DNA of 64,000 nucleotides from Gossypium raimondii (GCF_025698545.1 NC_068569.1:26288001-26352000), one strand, 5' to 3'; shown: positions 1 to 12,106, counted from the stretch's first letter. Notes: a model not told the origin generated them from the letters alone. Numbers and translations are program-made.

Positions 1-755
1 CCAATGAATTTAACAAGTGGGCCTAGTTGTAAAAGTCACAAAAACACAAAAAATTCAAGAAATAATCAAGAATTGAACTTACTTGCAGTAAAAAATATGA
101 AGAACCAGCTTGAAGGAACCCTTCTATGGTGTTTTAGCTGATGAGAATGCAGAAAAAATGAAGAGAAATCTAGATAATTCCACTTTGGTCCTAACTTTAT
201 TAAGCAAATTTTGCAATATTCCAATTTTGCCCTTAATTCTCCTTACTTTCCTGTTGATTTCATGCCTTTACCGTCCAGCCCAAATAGAACTTGGGTCCAT
301 TTTCCTTTTAAGCCATCTTCCTTTTATCATTTAAGCTATTTAATCATTTCCTAAAATTTTGCATTTGTTACAATTTAGTCCTTTTTGTTCAATCAATTAT
401 CGGAACTTTAAAATTTCTTGACAAAACTTTAATACTAACTTTTTAACACTCCATAAATATTTATAAAAATATTTATGGCTCGGTTTAAAATCTCTGAGGT
501 CTCAATACCTCGTTTTTTATTCTAATTATTTTAATATTTATTTCTAGTGCACTATTCACTATTTCAAAATTTTTCCTAACTTCACATTTAACTTATATTC
601 ACTAAATTAAGAATATTTTCTACTAATTTGTCGAATTTAGTGATCTTGAATCATCGTTCTGACACCTTTGAAAATTTAGGCCATTACATTTTTTCTCGTC
701 GGATTTGTGGTCTCGAAACCACTATTCCGACTAGACCCAAAATCAGGCTATTACA
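1..755 (-). mobile_element. Ty3-chromovirus-like LTR, outer end (element continues left of window)
   Basis: This stretch resembles 53.86-54.55 kb, the end of the better preserved LTR at 51630-54554: both contain the same string about a 'cctagttgtaaaagtc' block, an 'accagcttgaa' block, a 'tctagataattccacttt' block and a final 'accactattccga' block before a terminal TTACA. The edge at 755 falls directly against Copia reverse-transcriptase coding sequence, with no polypurine tract beside it. It is therefore the outside edge of an inserted LTR, either the 5' LTR of a minus-strand element or a solo LTR. Any target duplication would be CATAC (756-760); its partner lies outside the window. There is no coding capacity. 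Confidence 0.75.
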
Positions 756-3700
756 CATACTTCCTTTGAGAAATAAAAATACATGTATCTGATTGTGCAA
801 CCTCTATACCCAAAAAAGAATGCATTCTTCCAAGATCTGACATGTCAAATTCAGCCGTCATGCATTTTTTAAACTTATCAAACATAATCTGATCATTCCC
901 GGTAAATATCAAATCATCGACATACTAGCAAACCATCAACAGTTGTTTCCCGTCATTTTCCATTTTCACAAAAAAAGTATGCTCATAAGGACACTTCTTA
1001 AAACTGCTTTGGAGAAAATAAGCCTCAATACAACTATACCATGCTCGAGGGGCTTGTTTGAGTCCGTACAAAGCCTTTTTTAATTTATATACTTTATGTT
1101 CTTCTCCAATCTTAATATAGCCAGGAGGTTGTTTAGCAAATACCTATTTATTCAAGTCTCCATGCAAGAATGCCGACTTGACATCTAGTTAGAAAATCAG
1201 GCAAGAATTTTGAGCAGCCAATGCAATCGCCAATCTGATTGTGTCATGCCTAGCAACTGGAGCGAATACCTCCTTGTAATCGATGCCGAACTCCTGACTA
1301 TAACCTTTCGCTACCAAACGTGCTTTGCATTTGTCAACTTCACCGGTTTCCTTCAGTTTCGTCTTATAAACCCACTTCACATCAATGGTTTTATGTCCCT
1401 TTGGAAGCTCAATTAACTCCTAAGTTTTGTTTTTTCAATAGCTGCAATTTCATCATCCATTGCTCTCTTCCATTTTGATTGTTTAAACGCCTCTTCAAAA
1501 AACACAGGATCACAATCTGAAAAAAAACAAAATAGGTGAGTGGATCCTCAAATTTATTAATTCTTAGGACTTCATAATCCCTCATCCAAGTAGGCCTTCT
1601 TCTTATACGTGATGGTGTTGGCTCTGTTACAGTTTCTTGTTTTTGAATTATTTCTCGCTCATATGATGGCTCCAAATTATCTTCAACATGTAGCTCTTCA
1701 TCAAAATCTGCTGGAACATTCCTTTGAACTGTTGGTGTATCCCAACACCAGAACTTTTCTTTATCAAAAATCACATCCGGACCGATGACAATTTTCTTAG
1801 TGCTAGGATTGTACAACTTGAATGCTTTAGTACACTTACTAATACCAAGAAAGATGTATTTTTCTCTTTTGTCTTCTAACTTCGTTTTTTTATCAGGGAC
1901 ATGCGCATAAGAAATACACCCAAAGATTCTGAAATGACTGGCATCGGCTCTTCTTCCACTCCATGCTTCTTCAGGTGTCATATTCTGAACAGCAAAAGTT
2001 GGACTCCTATTCAGAATGTGAATGCTCCAGTTGACGGCTTTTGGCCAAAACGTCTTAGGAACTCTGCTTCGTTGCAATAAACTTCACACCATATTGAAAA
2101 TGGTTCGATTCTTTCTTTTGGATACACCATTCTGTTGAGGTGTATAGGCTATTGTCAATTGTCTTTTAATTCCATGCTCTTCACAAAATTGGGTGAATTC
2201 ATGCGAATTTTATTCTCCTCCACGATCAGTCCGTAATACTTGTATAGAATGGTCTGCTTCTTTTTCCACAAATGCTTTATATATTTTAAAAGCAATTAAA
2301 GCTTCAAATTTTTCTTGTAAAAAATCAACCGATGTTTTTCTACTCATATCATCTATAAATGTGATAAGATAGTGTTTACCTCCATTAGAAATGGGATTAA
2401 ATGGCCCACAAATATCAGAGTGCACTATCTCCAATAGGCTTCTCGCTCTTTCAATATTTCCTTTTGGAAATGGTTCTTGATGTTGCTTACTGAGCACACA
2501 TTCCTCGCATACATATGCAGGATAAGAAAATTGTGAGAGGCCAGCTACCATGTTTTTTCGCTGAAACGTTTGTAAGCCTCCAAAACCGAGATGACCGTAA
2601 CGAAAATGCCATAGCTGCATTAGATTAGATAAGTATACTACAAAACATGATTGAGTAAAATGATTGAGGTAGATCAGAAACATCCGATTTGCTATCACTG
2701 CAATTTGAGCAATTAATCCTGATTTTCCATCTTGAACTCGACACATCCCATTTTTAATTTTGATCTCATAACCACTCTCTTGCAACTGACCAATACTTAA
2801 CAAATTGGTCTTTAAATCTGGGACATAAAGAAAATTAGAAATTATTTGAGTAACATTCCTTTTATTTAGAATAGTTACCTGTCCTTTACCCATCACCAAG
2901 ATCTTCGTATCATTGCCAAACTTCACATCATCTCTGAATGATTCATCAAGAGTTGAAAAAATTGTCTTATCTCCACTCATGTGATTACTGCATCCGGTGT
3001 CTAAATACCACAAATGCTTGTTGGTAGGTTCTTTTGTATGACATACCATAAATAATTATATCTCTTCATCTTGCTCACCTTCTTTTCCAATAAAATTAGA
3101 TTATTCCCCATGTGTATCTAAGAAAGTGGTCCGACATTCTGATTTGTAGTGACCATACTTGTGACAACGATAGCACTCAACATTTGATTTGTCTGCTGAC
3201 TGTGTTAGGTAATCGCCATGTCTTCTCCCTCTCTCTTGAGATTGGTTTCCTGATTTCTGTCGATAGCCATAGTTTCCTCTACCACGACCTCTGCTACGAC
3301 CTCTGCCTCAACTTTTGTCATTGTGGCCATTCGATCTGCGTCCTCCATTGCCTTTAACCAAATGATCTGATGAAACTTTCAATGCTAATTCTGCATTATC
3401 TTGCTGTTGTAATTTTATTTCATGAACCAGCAAAGAACCTTGCAATTCATCAATGGATAAAAAATCAATATCTTTTGATTCCTCAATGGAACATACCATG
3501 TAATTAAACTTTGGTGTTAATGAGCAAAGAATTTTTTCGACTATAACCACATCCTCTAATTTTTCTCCAAATGTTCTCATCTTGCTAATAATAACCATCA
3601 TTCTTGAGAAGAAGTCAGAAATGGTCTCCCCAGATTGCATCCGATGAAGTTCAAACTCTGAGCGAAGTGCCTGAAGCTGCTGCCTCCTTGCTCTAATTGA

Positions 3701-4003
3701 TCCCCAAAATTTCTTTTTCATCGAATCCCAAATATCCTTTGATGTATCTTTGCAAAGGATGGTCTCCAAGGTTGAACGATCAGTCACTTGAAAGAGATAA
3801 TTCTTTGCTTTAAGATCTTTCAATTTCTAGGCATCAATTTCTAGTCACTGTGCATCCATTGTTGCTGTCAACTCCAGAATTCCCATAGAGACAACTTGCC
3901 AATACTCCTTGGATCTGAGAAAATTTTCCATCAACATACTCCAATGATCGTAGTGACCATTGGAGCGAGGAATTGATGGTTGTACAGAACTATTAGAGGC
4001 CAT
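756..4003 (-). pseudogene. Copia gag-pol polyprotein remnant
   Basis: The start is an ATG at 4001-4003 opening a typical Copia gag (MASNSSVQPSIPR). Domains in order: gag (about 4003-3300); a CCHC zinc knuckle with CX2CX4HX4C spacing near 3135-3185; protease with the DTGCSNHM active-site block near 2990; GAG-pre-integrase with its HH-CC metal site (about 2620-2490); integrase core with HSDICGP and LRTDRGGE (about 2440-2210); integrase C-terminus (2077-1409); and reverse transcriptase with YVDD at 913-924. Inactivating changes are visible: two stops near 3850-3830, one after the RGGE block, one near 2080, and a TAG directly before YVDD (925-927). The family normally encodes one long ORF, so this is a pseudogene. 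Confidence 0.92.
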
Positions 4004-4052
4004 TTCTGCTGAATAAAAGAGGGGAAAACTATTGTTTATCGCTAATTAATCT

Positions 4053-4067
4053 GGCTCTGTGATACCA
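4053..4067 (-). other. Copia primer-binding site, initiator tRNA-Met type
   Basis: On the minus strand this reads TGGTATCACAGAGCC, close to the TGGTATCAGAGC signature complementary to the 3' end of initiator tRNA-Met used by most plant Copia elements. It lies next to the LTR edge at 4069 and about 50 bp upstream of the gag ATG. Confidence 0.8.
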
Positions 4068-4068
4068 C

Positions 4069-4267
4069 TGTTGTGTGAGAAGCAGATCAAAGAAAATAAC
4101 TTTGGGAAGAAAAATAATTACATACAATTCAGGGAGCAAATAGCCTCTTTAAATAGGCTATACAATTAACGTAAAAAGCAAAACTAACTCCTAAAATAAT
4201 GGAAAGCATAACAACTTATTCAAAACAACTACTGCTTGTAGACCAGGACTATTGAAAAAGTGTAACA
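4069..4267 (-). repeat. Copia LTR, about 199 bp
   Basis: The edges are TGTTG at 4069 and GTAACA at 4267, giving the expected TG...CA ends with short inverted termini. A TATTTAAAG motif on the minus strand near 4155 is a plausible TATA box. Only this copy is in the window, so LTR identity and a target duplication cannot be checked. Confidence 0.7.
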
Positions 4268-4352
4268 GGGAGATTGATTTTATGATTGTTTCAATCCAAC
4301 GGTGATTTGAGTTTAAAATTATTGTTGACTTAAAAATTTAAGTAATTCTTTT

Positions 4353-6755
4353 TGTCGAAACCGTTTTTTTTTAAAACAAAAATTCTAGTTGTCGGCTTTG
4401 AAAATAAAACTGGAGTCGCCACCGATCCTTTATTAAGTTGTGATCGGCTCACCTTAAAGAATATTTTGGTCTACGAATTTTGAGAAAATGAGTTCGGGAG
4501 TCAGTTACGCACGAGGAAGGGTTAGCACCCTCGTACCGCCCAAAATCGGTACCAAATTGATCATTTAATGTCTTTGTGTCGAAGGGTAAAAAGATTTTAA
4601 AATCAACTCAAATGATGAAATTTGAAAGAGGATAATCAATTGTTCAAGTCATGTAAAGAAATCGAGTCCCAATACGTTAGGGTACAATTTCTCAAAATTC
4701 CCGAACTTTGAATATCACTTTTATTTTATGTGAAAATCTTCATTTTGAGAAAGCAATATGTCACACCCAATACGTTAGGACGCGACAAATTAAGTTCCCA
4801 AAAATGATTTTTATACTGATGCATTTTGAATAAAGAATATTCTCGGTTATTTAATATTAACAAAGAAAATCAGAACCCAATACGTTAGGGCTCAATTTCC
4901 CTCGAAAATCCCAAACTTCGAATATTGTTTTTATTCAAAAAAAAAAAACCTTTGAGTCAAGAAAATAACTTTGATGTATGGTTAAAATCAAACTATATTT
5001 TCAAAAAGGGTATGTTAAAAAGATTAATGTGCAATATGAAACAAAACTCTAATTTAAAACATATATGAATAAATATTTACAAAGTATATATATACAAGTA
5101 CAATAAGTAAATTTGCAAATATGTGTACACATATATTTAACACACATATACAATGATACATATAAAAAGATGGAATGGAATATATCAATCAAAACTAATA
5201 AAAATGCATGTGTGTATGAATATAAAAATCGTAAAAATAAAATAAAAATATAAAAATATGCTTATGTTAAAACACATATATACAAGTATACAAAATAATA
5301 ATAATAATAATTTCTAAAAACATGAATATGTGCAAAATAAGGAAAATGCATATGCATTATAAAATATAGGTGTATACACACACATATATATATACAAATT
5401 TATTTATAAAACTATTAAAACAAAATATATGAAAATATATATAAACTATGTGTGTATAAGAATTAAAATATGTATGTATATATATATATTTACAAAAAAT
5501 GTATAAGTATATATCAATAAAATATAAAATATATAAAAGTTAAAAAGATAAAAAATAAAAATATATAAAAATATAAAACGTATGTAAAGTATATGCATGC
5601 GTTTATAAAGTTTATGAATATATGTATTATATAAAGAAATATGTATTCGTATACTATATAAAAAAAATGAGCATTAAAAAAAATAAAATAGTTAACAAAG
5701 TGGACTAAATTGAACTTAAAAACAAAAAAAATGGGGTAAATTCGAAATAAGTAAAAGGGAGGACCAACTTTAATGCGCAAGCAATAATGGGGACCAAAAG
5801 GGAAATTATTCCCACCTTCCAAAACGCTGCGCAACGAGGGACCAAGTTGAAACAGAAATGAAATTTGCGTCTAATTTAAAAAAAAAACAAAATGAGTTTA
5901 ATTGAAAAAGCATCACAAAAAGCAGGGGCTAAATGCGTAATTCTACCATTAAAAGCCAGAACGCGCAGATCCTCCCCTCCGGTTCGGGTCACCGCGCGGG
6001 TTTGGCTATTTAAAACGGCGCCGTTTCATGTGCTGCATAAATGAAACAAAATTGAAAAAAAAGAAAAAAAACAAAATCATTTGGTTTCTTTTTTTAAAAA
6101 ACAAAGTGTGGCTCTGCTAGGGTTCTTTTAACCCATTCCGCGCCGTCGTCCGTCTGCCTCTTCACCAAAGCTCCGATGACGGCGGAGATGGTGGTGGCGC
6201 GGCGACCTTGACGAACAGGTAAGTATTCTTCCCTTCTTTTCTTTGTTATTTTACGAAATAATAATGAAAAAAAAGAAAAAAACGTTTGCAAATAAAATGG
6301 ACACTGCAAAATAAAATAAAATAAAAACCACCTTTGAAAAAAAGAGTTCTAAATCTGTATTTTCTCTGTGCTTTTTCGTATCTTTTTACACTGAAAATTC
6401 CCCCCCTTTGTTACAGATTTCACGGCTTTAAATAGCCGAAATGGAAAAGAAAAGGAAAAATAGAATAAAAAAATGAAAATCTACTATGTTTCCCTTTGCT
6501 ATTCTGTTTCGTTAGTGTTTGTTGCTATTTTCTCGCCGGTTTGATGGCCGTTGAAGAGGCGCGCTCGCACAGAGGGCCGTGCTACGACAATCGCGGAGGC
6601 GTGGGAGGGTGAGGCTGTTGCGGTGCCGTGTTTGCTGCTGTTGCCTAGGGTTTTTCTGATTTTTTTAGTATTTTGGGTTAGGTTTGGGCTTGTAAAAACT
6701 GGGCTGCGCCCTATTATTTATTTTAATATGCCCGGGCCAATTTGGGCCGACTACA
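4353..6755 (-). repeat. 3' LTR of Tat-type element 1
   Basis: The 2403-bp LTR has three parts. Near 4353-4930 there are three copies of a CCCAATACGTTAGGR motif (4668-4682, 4766-4780, 4876-4890). About 5040-5650 is very AT-rich with ATATAC-type simple repeats. About 5940-6750 is GC-richer and contains a perfect 14-bp palindrome AAACGGCGCCGTTT (6013-6026) and, on the plus strand, a possible intron (6219-6416). Long ORFs read through the AT-rich part are compositional artefacts. Confidence 0.93.
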
Positions 6756-6772
6756 GCTGCCCCTCTTTGCTC
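6756..6772 (-). other. Polypurine tract of element 1
   Basis: Read on the minus strand the bases abutting the LTR are GAGCAAAGAGGGGCAGC. The same tract, AAAGAGGGGCAGC, precedes the 3' LTR of element 2 at 59731-59743. Its position fixes the element's orientation. Confidence 0.85.
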
Positions 6773-6879
6773 GTTGTTGTGTAACGGGAACAGAGCAAAA
6801 ACTACAAGGCCCAATTGTGCCCAGTCTTACTGAGCCTCAACCTTTTTAGTGCTTCTCTTCTTTAAGTAGCCTCATTCCT

Positions 6880-8290
6880 TTCTACTGCATCTTCAGAGGT
6901 ATAGGAACAAGTGCTCCAATCTATTCCACTGCAATGTCAGGGAGATATGATTCGTACATTGTAGCTTCTTACAAGAACAAAATTTACTATCTTTAATCTA
7001 TTCCACTGCAACTTCAGGGAGATAAGACTTATAGCTTCAACTTGTTCTGCTACAACCAAAAATACATCTGATGCGATTCACTCCACTGCAACTTCAGAGA
7101 GATGGGATCTGCGGTTTTAATCCACTCTATTGCAGCTTCAAGGAGATTGGATTGGTTACTTCTGTCTGCTCCACAGCAACCTCAGGGAGATAAGACTCGT
7201 CATGATCAGTTCTCTGCAACTTCAGAGAAATAAGACCTACTATATTTGATTTACTTCACGCCAATACATGAAGACAAGATCTGCTTTCTTCGATCTGTTC
7301 CACCACCAGTATGGGGAGATAAGATCTGCTACCTACGATCCACTTCGTTACCAATATAGGAAGATAGGATTTACTTTCTTCGATCTACTTCACCACCAGT
7401 ATGGGAAGACAAGATCTGTTATCTTTGATCTACTCCACGACCAGTATGGGGAGATAAGATCTGTTATCTATGATCCACTCCGCTACCAATATAGGAAGAC
7501 AGGATCTGCTTTCTTTGATCTGCTTCGCCACCAGTATGGGAAGATAGATCTGCTATCTTTGATCTACTTCACGCCAGTACATGAAGACAAGATCTGTTTT
7601 CTTTGATCTGCTTCGCCACCAGTATGGGAAGGCAAGATCTGCTATCTTTGATCTACTTCATGCCAGTACATGAAGACAAGATCTATTTTTTTCGATCTGC
7701 TTCGCCACCAGTATGGGAAGGCAAGATCTGCTATCTTTGATCTACTTCACGCCAGTACATGAAGACAAGATCTATTTTCTTCGATCTGCTTCGCCACCAG
7801 TATGGGAAGGCAAGATCTGCTATCTTTAATCTACTTCACGCTAGTACATGAAGACAATATCTGAAATCTACAATCTATTCCACTGCTGCCCAGGGAAATA
7901 GAATTACTGGCTTCAATGTACTCTACTGCAACCACGAGGAGGTAAAATCAGCCATCTTCGATCTGCTTCGCTGTCCATGTAGGAAGGCAAGATCTGCTAT
8001 ATTTGATCTACTTCACGCCAGTACATGAAGACAAGATCTATTTTCTTCGATCTACTTCGCCACCAAGATGGGAAGACAAGATCTGTATCTTTGATCTACT
8101 TCACGCCAAGACATGAAGACAAGATCTGCTTTTCTTGATCTACTTCACCACCAAGATGGGAAGACAAGATCTGGTATCTTTGATCTACTTCACGCCAGTA
8201 CATGAAGACAAGATCTGTTTCTTTTCAACCTGCTCCACTACAACTCAGGGAGATAAGGCTTTATGATTCCACCGACCTGTTCTCTGTGGA
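6880..8290 (-). repeat. Tandem array in the 3' region of element 1, about 44/45-bp monomers in an 89-bp dimer
   Basis: From about 7195 to 8240 the sequence alternates two related units, one with 'cttcacgccagtacatgaagacaagatct' and one with 'cttcgccaccagtatgggaa'. Successive copies of the second unit begin at 7517, 7605, 7694 and 7783, giving a period of 88-89 bp. Flanking 6880-7195 holds looser repeats built on 'ccactgcaacttcagggagat'. ORFs through the array, such as 7268-7606, are by-products of a repeat period that keeps frame. The array lies between the pol relic and the PPT, where Tat/Ogre-type elements are known to carry variable tandem repeats. Confidence 0.9.
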
Positions 8291-9590
8291 ACGTGACCTG
8301 TATGATTTATTTTATGAACCTAATTATGCCTAGGATGTCATGATCAAATGAATCAAATGCTCCTAACTAGACATGTATGAATGACATTTGAATGAATGTA
8401 GAATGTCATGAAAATGATATTTTAACGCTTGAGTTATCATTACTCCAAGTTTATTAAGGTTTCATCACTAATGTGTTATAACACATTTTTGCTCAGCTGG
8501 TGTCTCCAAAGAAACATTTAGTCAGATTGCCCCACTGTAACCTTCAAATTTTAATCTACTGGGATGCAAAAATTTGTACCATCTTTCTCTCGTTGTAACC
8601 CAAGAGTAAAAAATTTGGCATTTTCTCAATTCCCTACTATCACAATTCAAGGATACAGGGTGTGAAACTTTTTGGTCTCTTACACCATTCCCAGGGTGTT
8701 GTACCAAATGCTTATGCACAAATGAAGAAATCTTCTCTAAGAACAACTTCTTCTTATTATTCGGTGATCATTGCTTTCTTGTTCATTGAAGCTTTGTCAC
8801 CAACACGATATCTTACCATTTTGTTAGACAAGAAAATTCAAAGGGATAGTCTTAATTTAGACTCTTCTTTATCAGATTTCCAACCTAGTGCGTTCTAAAC
8901 AATAGTCCTATTTGAGGTTCCTATATTATTCAGAAACTTCTAGAGTAATATGCAAAACTTCCCTTGTGAAAGTTTTATTAGTCCATTAATCATTATTCTA
9001 ATGCAACATGCTTGCAAAAAAGATTATGGATAAGAATAGAGTTGGTTCTGAGTATAGCTTGAAATGAATAAGTTGTCAAAGATAATAAAGATAAATGACA
9101 AAGAAATTTGTATATTGGAAATGAATGAAGTGTTCCAAGAATAACAAAAATGGTATAAGGATTAGGTGCCCCAGATATCGTAGCTTGAACTTCTCTGTAT
9201 AAACTTGTCAAGACCTTTCGGGTTTGACATGTGTTTAGGAGATCTACCATACTCTATCGATGCCCCAAGATGTCGCATACCCTTTCCTGCTGATTACGTA
9301 TAGCAAGACCATCAGATATCCCATTCGATCAAGATTTGAGCTGCCTGATTACTTCATGCCCCATTCGATCAATATTTGAGCCGCCTTTTGGGTTTTCAAC
9401 TCAAATCCCTTTGGTCTAAGGCGCCTTTATGAGTTTTCACCTTAGCCTCTCCTTTTTTTTTTACTCAAGGCTCCTTTGTAGGGTTTCACCACAGTCTCTT
9501 TTTTTTGACTCAAAGAGCCCCTTTGTAGGGTTTCACCTTGGCCCTTTTTTTTACTCAAAGCGCCCTTTGTAGGCTTTCACCTTGGTCCCA
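8291..9590. other. Element 1 interior without coding sequence
   Basis: No credible gene. The stretch has T-rich tracts with repeated 'ttgtagggtttcacc'/'ggcgccttt' phrases (about 9370-9600) and a segment at 9230-9300 matching element 2 near 57170-57250 ('gccccaagatgtcg', 'tttcctg', 'agatctac'). It is therefore inherited 3' untranslated sequence of the family, not unrelated insertion. Confidence 0.7.
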
Positions 9591-9596
9591 CCTTTT

Positions 9597-10330
9597 TTAA
9601 GCAGAGTATTTCCTAACTGAATCTGAGTTTACAGGACTTTGTAAATTTTTACCATCCATCTCACTCAAGATCAAAGCTTCTCCAGAAAAGGCTTTCTTTA
9701 TAACATATGGACCCTTCTAATTTGGCCTCTATCTTCCTCTAAAATCCTTTTGTATAGGAAGGATCTTTTTCAACACTAGTTCCCTCTTGTGAAATTCTTT
9801 GGGACGAACCTTCGGGTCTTCCTCTTAGGATAAAATGTAGAGAAATGACAATTCGACTTCAATAAGTAAAGCTATGATAAGCCAAAGAGGAGGCTATTGC
9901 CCCAGCAAAGAAAGTTTACTGCATCGTTCATAGCATCGATGTTGAACCTACTGCCCATTTCTGACAACATGCTGTTATTCAGATTACAAGCTAGTGCTTA
10001 ACCCGAGCATATCTGGGTATGACCATGTGAAGACATCATTGAATTCTTGGGGTAGCTTTATAAGGTCCCGCCTCGTCTTTGTGGTCATGTCAATTCCAAT
10101 CTTCACCAAGCTCACAATTTCTGATAATTCATTGTGATATAGGATCTGTCTATCCTCTTATTCTATCACCCTCCTCAAGTCTGGAGATAAGCTACAATCT
10201 ATGTCATCTTCAAAGTCATGAGATCCCTCTAAACACATGTCTCACTCAAAAGGAAATTTTGAGTCTGTAGCAGCGTCACCCATGACATTGATATCTGGGG
10301 ACCCATAGTAGGTATCCAAGAATATACAAA
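9597..10330 (-). pseudogene. Residual pol of element 1: pre-RT segment joined to integrase C-terminus
   Basis: On the minus strand, about 10240-10000 reads as the acidic segment ahead of reverse transcriptase in Tat-type polyproteins (HDFEDDIDCSLSPDL, then DVFTWSYPDM). After a short damaged stretch, about 9905-9600 reads as the end of integrase (EFHKRELVLKKILPIQKDF, then ALILSEMDGKNLQSPVNSD in a shifted frame). Everything between, meaning reverse transcriptase, RNase H and the integrase catalytic core, is missing. Stops and frameshifts interrupt both parts. The same two blocks survive in element 2 at about 56.1-56.9 kb. Confidence 0.8.
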
Positions 10331-10615
10331 AGAATGTATGAATAATATGAATGAATGAATGAATGGTTTGGTAGAAAAAATCTAAAAGAATAAAAAAAGA
10401 TGATTGCGATAATGTATTTCATTAAAATAATAATGTTCAGACATGAGCCCATTTCACAAAGAAGTTCTTATTGCTTCTAGGCTAAAAGCAACAAGTGTGT
10501 TCTGAACATTACTCTAACAGACTCTAAATAATATAGGGGTTTCCTCTGCAGTCCCATTATTTTTAACACCTCCCAGGCGAATATCTGACCAGAAAGAATT
10601 GCATTCCCTCCATTA

Positions 10616-12106
10616 TCAATCATGATTGGGTAATGGATTTTCTACACTTGATGAGTCACCGAACTTGACAACACCCATGTCGATGAGTCTTTCAACTTGC
10701 TTCTTGAAGGCAGTGCAATTCTCAATCGAGTGTCCCGTAATTCCCGCGTAGTATTTACATTGTGCGTTCGCATCATACCATTTGGGATACGGAGGTTGTA
10801 GAGGCTTCACATGAAAAGGGGAAACAACATGTGCATTAAACAAATTTTGATACAGTTCCCTATACGGTACTGGGATTGGTGTAAACTGGAACTTCTCAGT
10901 TTTCATGCCGGAACCCTGCCTTGATGAATTTTGTTGGTTACCAACCACCTTCCTTGGCGGACTCACTGTAACTGATTTAAAGTAACCCATACTGTTCACA
11001 TCATTTTCTCTTCTGCTTGAGACTGACCTCTTGTTACTCTCTTCTGCATTGATTTTCCCGTTCCTTATAGCATTTTCGACCATTTCACCGTTCATAACTA
11101 TGTCAGAAAAGCTTTTTGTAGCGCTTCCTAACATATGCATAATGAACGGTGCCTTCAGTGTGTTAATAAATAGCATGGTCATTTCTTTCTCCAAGAGCGG
11201 TGGCTGGACTTGGACTGCGACTTCCCTCCATCTTTGTGCATATTGTCTGAAGCTTTCACTCGGCTTCTTCTCCATGTTTTGAAGGGTGATTCTATCAGGA
11301 GCCATGTCCGTCACATGACTATACTGTTTCATGAATGTTTGTACCAAGTCCCTCCATGAACCAATCGTGGTACGGCTCAGCTAATTGTACCACTTAGATG
11401 CTGCCCCTGCAAGGCTGTCTTAGAAACAATGTATTAAGAGTTGGTCGTTGTTAACATATCCCGCCATCCGCCTACAGAACATGGTGACATGAGCTTCTGG
11501 GCAGCTTGTCCCATTGTACTTTTCAAATTCAGGCATCTTAAACTTATGAGGGAGTACTAAATCTGGCACTAGACTCAGCTCTTTTGCGTCAATGCTTCGA
11601 TAACTTTCAGTGACCTCCATCGCCTTGAACTTCTCATCGAGCCACCTACACCTTTCCTCTAACTGTTTCGGTAACTCCTCCTTCATTCTTTCCTTCTCAG
11701 CCGCTTCATCTAAGTCAGGAATGGCAGAGTTCACAGGGTTGTTTTCGGGATTAGAACCCGATTCAGCTTGGAAGTTCGAAATACCAGCCCGTAACTGCTG
11801 AGGCATGATGGTGACGGTGGACTTGCGTGGGTATTCAGCTTGAGTTCGCATATATGGAGGGGTGAAACCTGGTGGATAGAGAAGTTCATCATCATTTCCC
11901 TCATCGACATCTGCCACGGGGCCCTTTCCTTTATCACTTCCCTTAGTGATCAGTTGGGTTAACTTTGCCACTATATCTTCTTGGGATTCTCGCATCTTCT
12001 CAGACACCTCTTGTTTCATCTTGTCTAACCGCTCCTGCACATGTAGCTGAAGCCGGTCCTGCATCTCCTTTTGACATTGTTCGAGCTTTTCCAATCTCTG
12101 ATCCAT
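10616..12106 (-). pseudogene. Tat-type gag of element 1, interrupted by two stops
   Basis: The ATG at 12104-12106 opens MDQRLEKLEQ. An N-terminal coiled-coil-like charged region (residues 1-55) is followed by a Pro-rich segment, a second Glu/Lys-rich helix and the conserved FEKYNGTSCPEAHVTMF capsid block near 11480. The frame is broken by TAA at 11420-11422 and by TAG near 11380, then stays open to 10616. The distal part has the conserved MLFINTLKAPF block and a C...GHSIENC block near 10730, resembling the nucleocapsid region of this lineage. Element 2 carries a related gag at 51043-51629 and 55033-55734. Gag would form the particle that packages element RNA; this copy looks non-functional unless the stops are bypassed. 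Confidence 0.87.

Larger units (their letters stand above)
756..4267 (-). mobile_element. Degraded Ty1/Copia retrotransposon, truncated by LTR insertion
   Basis: Read on the minus strand the order is LTR (4069-4267), primer-binding site (4053-4067), gag, protease, integrase and the first two-thirds of reverse transcriptase. It stops at 756, where the LTR at 1-755 interrupts it; RNase H and the 3' LTR must lie left of the window. Several in-frame stops show it is an old, inactive copy. It sits only about 80 bp from the Tat-type element at 4353. Confidence 0.9.

Noticed and set aside
913..924. Copia YVDD motif as a sign of an active element
   Set aside because: A stop codon directly precedes the motif and several others interrupt gag and integrase.
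7268..7606. 112-residue ORF in the element 1 array (and the similar ORFs at 58069-59003)
   Set aside because: They are produced by a tandem repeat that keeps frame; the peptides are simple repeats in several frames.
7195..8240. Regular spaced repeats as a CRISPR array
   Set aside because: The DNA is eukaryotic and the units are contiguous 44/45-bp monomers with no unique spacers.
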